Shown here: one piece after another, positions 1 to 6,768 of the stretch
Layout: the number at the start of each line of letters is the position of its first letter
Numbering within the stretch: the stretch's first letter is position 1
DNA from: Methylomonas sp.
Lineage (GTDB): Bacteria > Pseudomonadota > Gammaproteobacteria > Methylococcales > Methylomonadaceae
Reading direction: 5' to 3'
NCBI GenBank assembly: GCA_026988195.1
Contig: JALSLS010000336.1
Coordinates: 1-11,750 of the forward strand
DNA length: 11,750 nucleotides
Notes under the pieces: generated by a model
Told to the model about the DNA's origin: nothing
What the model saw: the letters and a program-made list of their open reading frames with translations, nothing else
Databases searched by the model: none
Position numbers and translations under genes: made by a program

Positions 1-79
1 TTTTTGGCGATAGCAAGGCGCTGAAACAGGCGCATAGCAAGCTACGCAACTGTTTCAGCAACGCAGCTATTGGCAAAAA
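1..79. repeat. Long imperfect inverted repeat (hairpin element)
   Basis: The arms GCTGAAACAG (20-29) and CTGTTTCAGC (50-59) are perfectly complementary. An outer pair, 1-14 against 66-79, matches at 12 of 14 positions and is flanked by short unpaired stretches. The 20-base loop holds smaller complementary pieces (GCG at 30-32, CGC at 45-47). The whole 79 bases can fold into one long hairpin that may continue past the left edge. This looks like a REP- or MITE-type intergenic palindrome, but only one copy is visible, so repetitive status is inferred. Confidence 0.5.
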
Positions 80-148
80 CTCAGCGGTTAGAAAACCGCA
101 GTCGTGACCGCGCGAAGTATATACAATCACCCCATCCTTGGGTTCTGG

Positions 149-234
149 ATCTCGGCACAAATCTGTCTGGAACAGATTTGCATTTACCCAAAGGGCATTA
201 TGCAGGATAGCATAATGTGAATCCCTGCCGAGAT
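149..234. repeat. Nested dyad able to fold into a three-way junction
   Basis: An outer stem of 9 perfect pairs, ATCTCGGCA (149-157) with TGCCGAGAT (226-234), encloses two perfect hairpins. The first is CAAATCTGT/ACAGATTTG (158-166, 172-180; 5-base loop) and starts with no gap after the outer stem. The second is CATTATGC/GCATAATG (196-203, 210-217; 6-base loop). GGG (193-195) can also pair with CCC (223-225), extending the second hairpin across a 5-base bulge. The outer motif resembles the dyads common in proteobacterial intergenic repeats. It could act as DNA (repeat or protein site) or as RNA. Confidence 0.55.
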
Positions 235-311
235 GAGGTATAACAGTTGAGTCGGCTTTTTTATAAAATGGCTGAGACTCGTACGTAATCAGGTAATTTT
301 ATTTCGATACA

Positions 312-1637
312 CTAAAATCTTAAAGAATAGCCAATTTCAATTGAGTTTTGATACATAGAGATTGAACCAGGTACTCCAAATGCTGTTTGATTTGAGCTCA
401 TTGATTCCTTAAAAGCATGCATATAAGATACACTCCATTCACTCTCTTTATCGACACTATAACTAAAACCAAAAGTCATATGTTTAGTATTAACTGCAGG
501 CGAGATAATATTAAAGAGTAATTGATCCGCTTCAAAAGGACGGTCATTCCAACTATATCCCGCACTCAGACTCCACTTTTCATTATATTGATACTTTAAA
601 CCTAGGCGATAAACGTTAATATCATTCCACCCAAAGCCTATACCATTATCTTCTCCCAACCTGCCTTGTCCTGCAGGGATACTTGGCCCAAGGCTTGGCC
701 CTATATTGGCTATTGAGTTAACACCAGCATAAAATATTCTTTGAAAATCAAAACTCATTAATACACTAGAGATAGGACGAATAGCTATACCTGCAGTAAA
801 GTTTGCCGGTATATCAAACCCGCCTTGTTCTGCAAATAAATCACTATATTTATGAAATTCAGTCATATAAACAGGACTAGACCCTGAAACCCCAACTGTC
901 ACTTTTGAATGGATTTTTCCTAACCAACCAAGACGAACCCCAGCACCATAAGCAAAGTCATAGCCGTTATCCGTTAAATCAGTTGCCCCTGGATTGGTAA
1001 AGCCTTGAAAGTTTCCTAGGCCTTTAGCTTTAAAGTATTGAACACCTAATAATGCTGAAATTCCAATAATATGATTAGGTGTTACCTTATAACTTAAAGT
1101 CGGGGCAAAAATCATTTGCCCTAAATCTATCATTAACTCACCGGTATTAGCCATCCCCGTCTTTGACCCTTCTGGCACAAGCCCTGCGTTTGCACCAGCA
1201 CCTAATACAGCAAAAGTTTCATCATAAATATTCCTAGAATAAGTGGTATTCATTCCTCCATTCCCATAAATAGTCAGCCCCCAGTTCAATTTATCATTAA
1301 TCTTTGAACTTATCCCCCCTGTAGGGATAACAAAGAAATCACGACTACTTTTTTGCCTTACTTCAAAAGAACCGCCTGCGGCTCTAGGGTCTAATGCCGC
1401 TTCTCGAATAGGGCTAAACAACATTAATGCCAAATCAACCCTATCGTCCAACACCCCAATCCCAGCTGGGTTTACTGCAGCAATAGTAGCGTCTTGAGGC
1501 GCGGCAACAACAGCTCCCGCCATTGCTGATGATTTTGCACCATAGCCTAAAGCAAAATAACCTGTTGTGGCATAAGAAGGTGTGGCAGTGGCAAATAAAA
1601 GAAGACTTGATACTGTTTTAATTATTTTTAATTTCAC
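312..1637 (-). CDS. FadL/OMPP1/TodX-family outer membrane transport protein
   Basis: A 441-residue outer membrane beta-barrel of the FadL family, which carries long-chain fatty acids or other hydrophobic compounds across the outer membrane; the substrate here cannot be read from sequence. Residues 1-23 are a Sec signal peptide, probably cleaved after SYA. The mature start TTGYFALGYGAKSSAMAGA and the nearby DATIAAVNPAG are the N-terminal hatch signature of the family. Alternating strand patterns fill the rest (for example 'LRLGLKYQY'-like stretches), and the protein ends in phenylalanine (YSLRF), the usual outer membrane assembly signal. The start codon is GTG at 1637 with no strong ribosome binding site. 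It appears monocistronic, behind its own candidate promoter at 1682-1710. Length matches the family. Confidence 0.93.
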   Translation of the reverse strand: MKLKIIKTVSSLLLFATATPSYATTGYFALGYGAKSSAMAGAVVAAPQDATIAAVNPAGIGVLDDRVDLALMLFSPIREAALDPRAAGGSFEVRQKSSRDFFVIPTGGISSKINDKLNWGLTIYGNGGMNTTYSRNIYDETFAVLGAGANAGLVPEGSKTGMANTGELMIDLGQMIFAPTLSYKVTPNHIIGISALLGVQYFKAKGLGNFQGFTNPGATDLTDNGYDFAYGAGVRLGWLGKIHSKVTVGVSGSSPVYMTEFHKYSDLFAEQGGFDIPANFTAGIAIRPISSVLMSFDFQRIFYAGVNSIANIGPSLGPSIPAGQGRLGEDNGIGFGWNDINVYRLGLKYQYNEKWSLSAGYSWNDRPFEADQLLFNIISPAVNTKHMTFGFSYSVDKESEWSVSYMHAFKESMSSNQTAFGVPGSISMYQNSIEIGYSLRF

Positions 1638-1681
1638 GGTTTATAAGTAGGTTTAAGTGTCAAGTAATACACTGAAATCTT

Positions 1682-1710
1682 TTTATAAAACCATCAGTAT
1701 AATTTGTAAA
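1682..1710 (-). promoter_or_regulatory. Candidate sigma70 promoter for the FadL-like gene
   Basis: On the minus strand TTTACA (1710-1705) is followed after 17 bases by TATAAA (1687-1682). Transcription would start near 1675, about 40 bases before the GTG codon at 1637. Spacing and both hexamers are close to consensus. This is read by eye in an AT-rich gap. Confidence 0.4.
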
Positions 1711-1801
1711 CAGGAGCATATCAGAGCTACTGACAAGGGCAAGGAAGTTTGAGGGGTAAAACCTGATAAAAAAGTGCTAGAAAAAGAATGAAATTATTTT
1801 A

Positions 1802-2191
1802 TCAATTATTCAGTAGATCCGGTGGTATTTGAATCGCTATATATAATTTGTTAAGGGAATTGAGTAAAAATGAATCTTTTGAAATTAAACGTTGATCCTC
1901 TGTTAGTAACTCTCTAACAAAGACATCTATTTTATATTGCTTATCTAAACTAAACTTAGCAATATCATATTCCAAATTTATCGGAACTTTCTGCCCATCC
2001 TTCAAGATGACTGTTTGAAAAGCAAGGCCTGCGTCTAAAGAAGCACCAGCAGGCCTTAAAACAAATAATACTTGAGCAGACGAAAACTGCTTAGGCAAGC
2101 CTAAGCGAAATTCGCCTTTAATGACTGCAGATTCACCAGCAACACAGATAAAACTAATCAGTAAAAGCTCGATGAATAAAAAAAACCTCAA
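1802..2191 (-). CDS. Small exported YbaY/YscW-like protein
   Basis: A 129-residue protein with a hydrophobic N-terminal signal (residues 1-18, cleavage likely after CVA). The mature part is one small beta-rich domain. The pattern GQKVPINLEYDIAKFSLDKQY (around 66-86), then a basic strand and an SKDSFLL stretch, matches the YbaY/YscW family layout (GQxVPxxFxxxYDxxxIdxxxxY, then a TDTAYPV-like strand). Known members are usually outer membrane lipoproteins or pilotin-like proteins. Here the cysteine at 16 lies in SFIC, a poor lipobox, so it may be periplasmic rather than lipidated. The only plausible start is TTG at 2191, which overlaps the TGA stop of the upstream metalloprotease gene (TTGA), so translation is probably coupled. 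The family call is from pattern memory; function unknown. Confidence 0.72.
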   Translation of the reverse strand: MRFFLFIELLLISFICVAGESAVIKGEFRLGLPKQFSSAQVLFVLRPAGASLDAGLAFQTVILKDGQKVPINLEYDIAKFSLDKQYKIDVFVRELLTEDQRLISKDSFLLNSLNKLYIAIQIPPDLLNN

Positions 2192-3018
2192 GATTTTCTA
2201 CGAAAGCCAAATAAACCAATCATAGCCGTTCCCATTAAATACACAGCAGCTGGCACAGGAACAGCTGTCACTTCCCATCCAATATCACGTAAACCTTGCA
2301 AATCAAGCTCCGTAAAATGTTTCCGAGTACCTGTTGTAATACTTGGATCCATAGCCGCTTCTTGTGAAACTCCATCAACAAAACTCGTAGTACCTGCCGC
2401 CCAATGATTATCTGAATATTGGCTATTCCATGTATTAGAAGTACCAAACCCTAGCACATGTGCTAACTCATGAAGAGCAACAGAGTAAAAATCATTTTTA
2501 TTCCCTGGTAGGTCAGCTACAGTGCTAATATCTGAATCAAAATACCACGCACTATTAGTATTAAATGAGATAGTTCCCCCCCAAGGCCCAAAATCCTGAT
2601 TACTCGCTCCCTGCCCTCTGGTTTCAATATTATCCAAAAATGCCTGTGAAAAAGAGCTTGCACTAAACCCACCTGGCCCACCCACACCTAAGGTTGATCC
2701 GCTGATATCCCTGCCGCCAACATAAACAATTAAGGTATCCGAACTTACACTAAAATCATTAATCGTGGTATTACTACCCGTATCAGGCCTATCAAATACC
2801 GCATTAAAATGATTAGTGCCGGCTGAAGTAATAGCCGTCAAGCTATCGGTTAATCGACTTTCAAAAAAAGCACCTGCTGCATTTAAAGTGTTTTTTTCTT
2901 GGGCACTAAAAAAATTATTCGAATCATAATCATAATTAAATTCAATGGTTATCGCTTGGGCTTGTTGAGCACTTAGCCCTATAGCACCAATAGTCAATAA
3001 TCTAAGCACTTTTTTCAT
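2188..3018 (-). CDS. Secreted zinc metalloprotease with PEP-CTERM-like sorting tail
   Basis: A 276-residue exported protein. Residues 1-22 are a Sec signal peptide ending AQA. The zinc-protease motif HELAHVLGFG is at 183-192 (H183 and H187 as ligands, E184 as catalytic base), and AAMDPS (M223) looks like a metzincin Met-turn. FTELDLQGLRDIGWEV (235-250) is a segment often seen just before the tail in this type of protein. The C-terminus has VPVPAA (253-258), a hydrophobic helix and FRRKS, i.e. a VPxP variant of the PEP-CTERM signal that exosortase removes during delivery to the surface or biofilm matrix. The canonical third ligand position (residue 193) is threonine, so the third ligand must lie elsewhere (H205 is a candidate). 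The ATG has a good AAGGA ribosome binding site. No exosortase gene lies in the window. Confidence 0.85.
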   Translation of the reverse strand: MKKVLRLLTIGAIGLSAQQAQAITIEFNYDYDSNNFFSAQEKNTLNAAGAFFESRLTDSLTAITSAGTNHFNAVFDRPDTGSNTTINDFSVSSDTLIVYVGGRDISGSTLGVGGPGGFSASSFSQAFLDNIETRGQGASNQDFGPWGGTISFNTNSAWYFDSDISTVADLPGNKNDFYSVALHELAHVLGFGTSNTWNSQYSDNHWAAGTTSFVDGVSQEAAMDPSITTGTRKHFTELDLQGLRDIGWEVTAVPVPAAVYLMGTAMIGLFGFRRKS

Positions 3019-3074
3019 TTTTCTATCCTTAAAAATTAAACAACATCACTACATAAAATAAAATGGTTCGCATG

Positions 3075-3103
3075 ATTATAGCTAAAAATATTTTCAACGT
3101 CAC
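3075..3103 (-). promoter_or_regulatory. Candidate promoter for the metalloprotease/YbaY-like pair
   Basis: On the minus strand a perfect TATAAT (3080-3075) lies 17 bases downstream of GTGACG (3103-3098), which shares TGAC with the -35 consensus. Start of transcription would be near 3068, about 50 bases before the ATG at 3018. No other promoter is evident for this two-gene unit. Confidence 0.4.
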
Positions 3104-3127
3104 TAACAATAAACATAACTTGTTTTT

Positions 3128-4174
3128 TTATTTAGAAAATCGAATATACCGCCGCAACGGTGACCCTACCTGCCAAGTAAATGCTTCGGTGTAATAATGC
3201 ATTAATGATAAATAGCCGATTAACCCTAAGGTGATCGCTTTATAAATGGAAGTATCAAAAAAGAATTGCATGATTAGGTTTACCCAATCATCGCCATAAA
3301 TTCTTAGTAAATAAGTTAAAGTGAAGGTAAGTAAAGGCAACACTAAAAACACATGTAGATTGCAACGCCTTGCATATTTATACAAAATATTCTGCGGCAT
3401 TTTATGATGTTTATTATAATCATGTGTCACATAAAAAATATATGCTGTTGCATCATGAACCACGCGTGGAATCAAAATAGCAATAAAGTAGTACTGTTGA
3501 ATAAAGAAGAAAAAACTACTGACTATTAGAAAAGTATTTGACCATAAAAAATACTTCCCGAATGAAGTCTTAACATAGCGCTGGCACAATACAGAACTTA
3601 ATATTAAGCCAATAGTTAAAGTAGCCGCTATCATTTTAACCCACACAAGTTCTTGAACATCTAAGCTATTTTTTAAAAATATCCCAATATAAATAAAGAT
3701 ACCCGCACTAACACTAAGCCATAACATCCAATAAAAAGCCCACCCAGGTAGCCTACAAACCCCTTTCCCTATTCCATGTTGTTGCTTAAATACATGATAA
3801 ACCGTCCAGCAGACACTAATAATATACAAGGTCTTATTAGGGATGTATAAGCTACCAATACCAAAAAAAAGAATAATAAAACAGCTCATTCCTATCAATT
3901 TCCATTTAAAAAACTGTAGGTATTCTCTATTACTGGTTAACAAAACGGCACTTGCAATAATATGAGGGGTGCCAAATAAAACCTGAAATAAAATAAAATG
4001 AGTTGGGCTAGTGGGTAAAGTTAATTTTAAGTAATCATTCCAAAAAAAGACATCCGCTAAATAGATTAGTAAGCAAAGAGGAATAATTGAATACAACCCA
4101 AGAATCAACTTAAAAGAAACCGACAAGGGGTTTTCAACGGGAATTTGTTCACTCGCGAGACTTGAGGTATTCAT
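3128..4174 (-). CDS. Histidine-rich polytopic membrane protein, unknown function
   Basis: I do not recognise a named family. The 348-residue protein has about nine hydrophobic segments (roughly 21-45, 58-80, 92-111, 114-130, 145-166, 178-196, 208-236, 274-290, 311-330). Histidines cluster at membrane edges: TPH71, H127-x5-H133, RVVH240D, H251D with H256-H257, and H326YYTE. The C-terminal pattern MHYYTEAFTW..GSPLRR looks conserved-motif-like. Several His clusters in a multi-pass protein recall membrane metal oxygenases (desaturase or Brp/Blh types), but this is analogy only. I chose the ATG at 4174 over an upstream ATG at 4204: it overlaps the crcB stop as ATGA and has GGAAAA (4185-4180) about 8 bases upstream. 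It is the last gene of the orn-crcB unit. Confidence 0.8.
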   Translation of the reverse strand: MNTSSLASEQIPVENPLSVSFKLILGLYSIIPLCLLIYLADVFFWNDYLKLTLPTSPTHFILFQVLFGTPHIIASAVLLTSNREYLQFFKWKLIGMSCFIILFFGIGSLYIPNKTLYIISVCWTVYHVFKQQHGIGKGVCRLPGWAFYWMLWLSVSAGIFIYIGIFLKNSLDVQELVWVKMIAATLTIGLILSSVLCQRYVKTSFGKYFLWSNTFLIVSSFFFFIQQYYFIAILIPRVVHDATAYIFYVTHDYNKHHKMPQNILYKYARRCNLHVFLVLPLLTFTLTYLLRIYGDDWVNLIMQFFFDTSIYKAITLGLIGYLSLMHYYTEAFTWQVGSPLRRYIRFSK

Positions 4175-4878
4175 ATTTGTTTTCCAGCCAATAAACCAAC
4201 CCATAAAGCAGAACTAAAAACCATAATATTACAACCAATGGAAACTAAAATAGATTTTAAGTGGGTGTCAAAAGTATAACTATGTTCAATAAAATACAAC
4301 ACTAAGTATAAACTGGACAATGTGATATAGACCCCAATAAAAACAATAACCAGTGCAGCAGCATATTCATCAGGAAAATCAATTTTTGTTAATAAAATAG
4401 TGCTTACAATCCCGATAATAAATGCCCCAACAGTATTCACTAGTAACAAGCCATAAGGAAACACCCAGCCTTTCCAATAAAATACTCCACCAGAAGATGA
4501 AAAAAGAACCTTACCCAATGACATCCCTATCCAGACGGCAATAATACAAACCAAGACATTAGCCACAATATTTAAAGAGGCTTTAACAAAATGTCCCTGC
4601 TCAATTAAATAGAAATTATCTAAAGAAAAGGTTGAAAAAGTGGTTAATGAGCCAAATAACCCAACCAAAATAGCAGAGCGGTATTCCATTGTTAGAGCAA
4701 TTCGCTGAAGAGGTAATGCAATAGTCATTAAGCCAATCAACAAAGAACCAATGACATTAACCGCCAGAGTACCATAAGGAAAACCACGGCCTAACCATTG
4801 GTATACGCCTGTAGAAATCAAAAACCTGAGTACTGCACCAAAAGCCCCCCCCATTGCCACTGCTATTAAATGATTCAT
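4171..4878 (-). CDS. crcB: Double-domain CrcB/Fluc fluoride channel, second domain degenerate
   Basis: CrcB (Fluc) proteins are small four-helix membrane channels that expel fluoride, working as antiparallel dimers. This one has 235 residues, nearly twice the usual ~125. Residues 1-126 are a full domain: GGAFGAVLR in helix 1, FPYGTLAVNVIGSLLIGL (33-50) in helix 2, and the pore motif GSLTTFSTFS (76-85) in helix 3. Residues 140-232 repeat helices 2-4 with an offset of about 107: FPYGLLLVNTVGAFIIGI (140-157), then VYITLSSLYL (183-192). There the two pore phenylalanines are leucines (F81 to L187, F84 to L190), while N41 is kept as N148. The second copy lacks its own helix 1. The gene lies 2 bases after the orn stop, without a clear ribosome binding site, and overlaps the next gene by ATGA. 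I see no fluoride riboswitch upstream. Confidence 0.92.
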   Translation of the reverse strand: MNHLIAVAMGGAFGAVLRFLISTGVYQWLGRGFPYGTLAVNVIGSLLIGLMTIALPLQRIALTMEYRSAILVGLFGSLTTFSTFSLDNFYLIEQGHFVKASLNIVANVLVCIIAVWIGMSLGKVLFSSSGGVFYWKGWVFPYGLLLVNTVGAFIIGIVSTILLTKIDFPDEYAAALVIVFIGVYITLSSLYLVLYFIEHSYTFDTHLKSILVSIGCNIMVFSSALWVGLLAGKQI

Positions 4879-4880
4879 AA

Positions 4881-5426
4881 TCAGAATTTAATAAAATGCT
4901 CACGGTAATATTTCATTTCATCAATAGACTCTATAATGTCATCTAAAGCTTTATGTACTGACTTTTTCTGAAAGCCTTTTTGCAATTCTGGAGCCCAACG
5001 CGCGGCCAGCTCTTTTAAAGTAGAGACATCTAAATTGCGGTAATGAAAATAATCTTCCAGTTTTGGCATATAACGATAGAGAAAACGTCTATCTTGGCAA
5101 ATGCTATTACCACATATGGGAGATTTATTTGCAGGCACCCATTTTTGTAAAAATTCTATCGTTTGTCTTTCCGCTTCTGCATCATCAACATTGGATGCTT
5201 TTATTCTTTCTATTAAACCAGATTGACCATGGTGCTTTTGGTTCCAATCATCCATTGCCGCGATGGCTTCATCAGGCTGATGAATAGCAAGCACAGGGCC
5301 TTCAGCAATAATATTAAGGTTTTTATCGGTAACAATAGTTGCAATTTCAATAATTAAATCAGTATCAGGATCTAAGCCTGTCATTTCCAAATCAATCCAG
5401 ATAAGGTTTGTTGAATCCTGTGCCAT
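4881..5426 (-). CDS. orn: Oligoribonuclease
   Basis: A 3'-to-5' exonuclease that degrades 2- to 5-nucleotide RNAs, including the pGpG product of cyclic-di-GMP breakdown, to mononucleotides in the cytoplasm. At 181 residues it has the length of E. coli Orn and all DEDDh residues at matching positions: D12 and E14 (WIDLEMTGLD), D112 (CGNSICQDRRFL), H158 and D163 (HKALDDI). The ATG at 5426 has a GGAAAC ribosome binding site. It is the first gene of a minus-strand unit with crcB and a polytopic membrane protein, and is divergent from the M48 protease/rsgA pair. Proximity of orn and rsgA in opposite directions is common in gammaproteobacteria. Confidence 0.97.
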   Translation of the reverse strand: MAQDSTNLIWIDLEMTGLDPDTDLIIEIATIVTDKNLNIIAEGPVLAIHQPDEAIAAMDDWNQKHHGQSGLIERIKASNVDDAEAERQTIEFLQKWVPANKSPICGNSICQDRRFLYRYMPKLEDYFHYRNLDVSTLKELAARWAPELQKGFQKKSVHKALDDIIESIDEMKYYREHFIKF

Positions 5427-5460
5427 TTTGTTTCCATTAGATAGATGATAGTTGCTTTAA

Positions 5461-5489
5461 ATTGTAGCATTGGCTAATCTGTATGGCTA
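5461..5489 (-). promoter_or_regulatory. Candidate promoter for orn-crcB unit
   Basis: On the minus strand TAGCCA (5489-5484) precedes TACAAT (5466-5461) by 17 bases, placing the start of transcription about 28 bases before the orn ATG. The -35 match is modest (4 of 6). The 94-base divergent gap also contains the direct repeat TGGCTAAT at 5471-5478 and 5484-5491. Confidence 0.3.
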
Positions 5490-5520
5490 ATTCTTAAAAT
5501 TTGGTCGTTAATTAAACCCC

Positions 5521-6762
5521 ATGCAAACATTTACCTTAATATTTTTAATAGCAGTCGCCATTTCATACGGCATTCAACAATGGCTATCAACCCGCCAAAA
5601 ATCATTTGTACTTGAACATAGATCAGCGGTTCCTGAAGCCTTTAAGGATTCAGTAGAGCTTGATGCTCATCAAAAAGCAGCTGACTACACCATTGAAAAA
5701 GAAAAGCTAGGTGGCTTAGACAGTATTTTTGGCGTTATCGTTTTAATCCTATTAACTTTAGGCGGAGGTATCAGTCTAATTTTTAACTTATGGAGTTCTT
5801 TTGGTTTATCACCCCTATTGACAGATCTGGGCGCGGTAGGAAGTCTTATTCTTATTATGACGGCTCTTGAGATTCCTAGCAGTTATTACCAAACCTTTGT
5901 CATCGAAGAAAAATTTGGTTTTAATAAAAGTTCCAAAGCACAATTTTTTAAAGACCAAGCTATTTCATTATCCTTGGTGATAGCGATTGGCATGCCCATT
6001 CTTGCCTTGATACTTTGGGTAATGGATAGTATTGGTGATTTATGGTGGTTATACGCTTGGGCTATTTTAATGAGTTTTTCACTATTAATGAGCTGGCTAT
6101 TCCCAACCGTAATTGCACCCTTATTCAATAAGTTTACCCCCATGGAAGACGGCCCATTAAAAGAACGTATTCAAGGGCTACTACAGCGTTGTGGGTTTAA
6201 CAGTAATGGTATTTTTATTATGGATGGGTCTAAACGTTCAGGTCATGGTAATGCTTATTTTACAGGAATGGGCAACAATAAAAGAATCGTCTTTTTTGAT
6301 ACCTTAATTGAATCTTTAGACGATGAAGAGTTAGAAGCTGTTTTAGCCCATGAATTAGGTCATTTTAAATGTAAACATGTCATTAAAATGCTAATAGCCT
6401 CTTCTTTTATGACCTTAATCAGTTTTGCTATCTTAGGCTGGTTAATTACTCAAGACTGGTTCTTTAGTGGTTTAGGTGTTGATACCCATTCAAATGCGGC
6501 CGCACTATTACTGTTTATGCTGGTATCACCTGTTTTTACTACTTTTATGCAACCTATCAGTGCATATTTTCAACGTAAATTTGAATTTGAAGCTGACGAT
6601 TTTGCAGCCCAAAATTCTAAAGCTAGTAAAATGATCAGTGGCTTAGTTAAATTGTACGAAGAAAATGCCAGCACTTTAACCCCAGATCCACTATATTCAG
6701 CATTCCATTACAGCCATCCACCTGCGGCTATTCGTATTGCTCATTTAGAATCTAAAGCATAA
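5521..6762 (+). CDS. Integral-membrane M48 (Ste24-type) zinc metallopeptidase
   Basis: A 413-residue member of the Ste24/CAAX-protease branch of peptidase family M48, probably in inner membrane protein turnover or processing. The zinc motif HELGH is at 277-281 (H277, H281 ligands; E278 catalytic), and EFEAD at 355-359 supplies the third ligand (E355). GNAYFTG (243-249) is the conserved edge-strand segment. Hydrophobic helices lie near 2-20, 68-90, 103-118, 147-167, 176-200, 291-312 and 326-345, with an N-terminal half typical of Ste24-like proteins. It is longer than HtpX (about 290 residues) and lacks its short layout. Bacteria do not make typical prenylated CAAX substrates, so the target is unknown. 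The ATG at 5521 lacks a clear ribosome binding site. rsgA follows 6 bases downstream, so the two are likely cotranscribed. Confidence 0.93.
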   Translation: MQTFTLIFLIAVAISYGIQQWLSTRQKSFVLEHRSAVPEAFKDSVELDAHQKAADYTIEKEKLGGLDSIFGVIVLILLTLGGGISLIFNLWSSFGLSPLLTDLGAVGSLILIMTALEIPSSYYQTFVIEEKFGFNKSSKAQFFKDQAISLSLVIAIGMPILALILWVMDSIGDLWWLYAWAILMSFSLLMSWLFPTVIAPLFNKFTPMEDGPLKERIQGLLQRCGFNSNGIFIMDGSKRSGHGNAYFTGMGNNKRIVFFDTLIESLDDEELEAVLAHELGHFKCKHVIKMLIASSFMTLISFAILGWLITQDWFFSGLGVDTHSNAAALLLFMLVSPVFTTFMQPISAYFQRKFEFEADDFAAQNSKASKMISGLVKLYEENASTLTPDPLYSAFHYSHPPAAIRIAHLESKA

Positions 6763-6768
6763 AGAAAG

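Larger units (their letters stand above)
1..311. other. Gene-free, hairpin-rich intergenic region
   Basis: No convincing reading frame lies here. The stretch is a chain of inverted repeats: the long hairpin at 1-79, GCGGTT/AACCGC at 84-89 and 94-99 with a 4-base loop, CCCA/TGGG at 131-134 and 139-142, the three-way dyad at 149-234, and a weak GAGTC/GACTC pair at 249-253 and 276-280 around an A/T-rich core. It lies downstream of the FadL-like gene, so some of these could end that transcript, but none has a textbook stem plus U-tract right after the stop codon. Confidence 0.6.

Noticed and set aside
149..234. tRNA-like cloverleaf
   Set aside because: Stem lengths and loops do not match a tRNA; no T-loop GTTC or CCA end.
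2140..2150. Lipobox in the YbaY-like protein
   Set aside because: The only N-terminal cysteine is in SFIC, which lacks the small residue before Cys that signal peptidase II needs.
4175..4204. Upstream ATG at 4204 for the histidine-rich membrane protein
   Set aside because: It would overlap crcB by 34 bases; the ATG at 4174 has the ATGA overlap and a ribosome binding site.
5063..5287. Plus-strand open frame of 74 codons
   Set aside because: Lies wholly opposite orn, whose catalytic residues are intact; no family resemblance.
5427..5520. Fluoride riboswitch in front of the orn-crcB unit
   Set aside because: I could not find the conserved pseudoknot core, and the short leader (about 28 bases from the candidate promoter) leaves no room for it.
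5886..6143. Minus-strand open frame of 85 codons
   Set aside because: Opposite strand of the M48 protease; no signal, motif or ribosome binding site.
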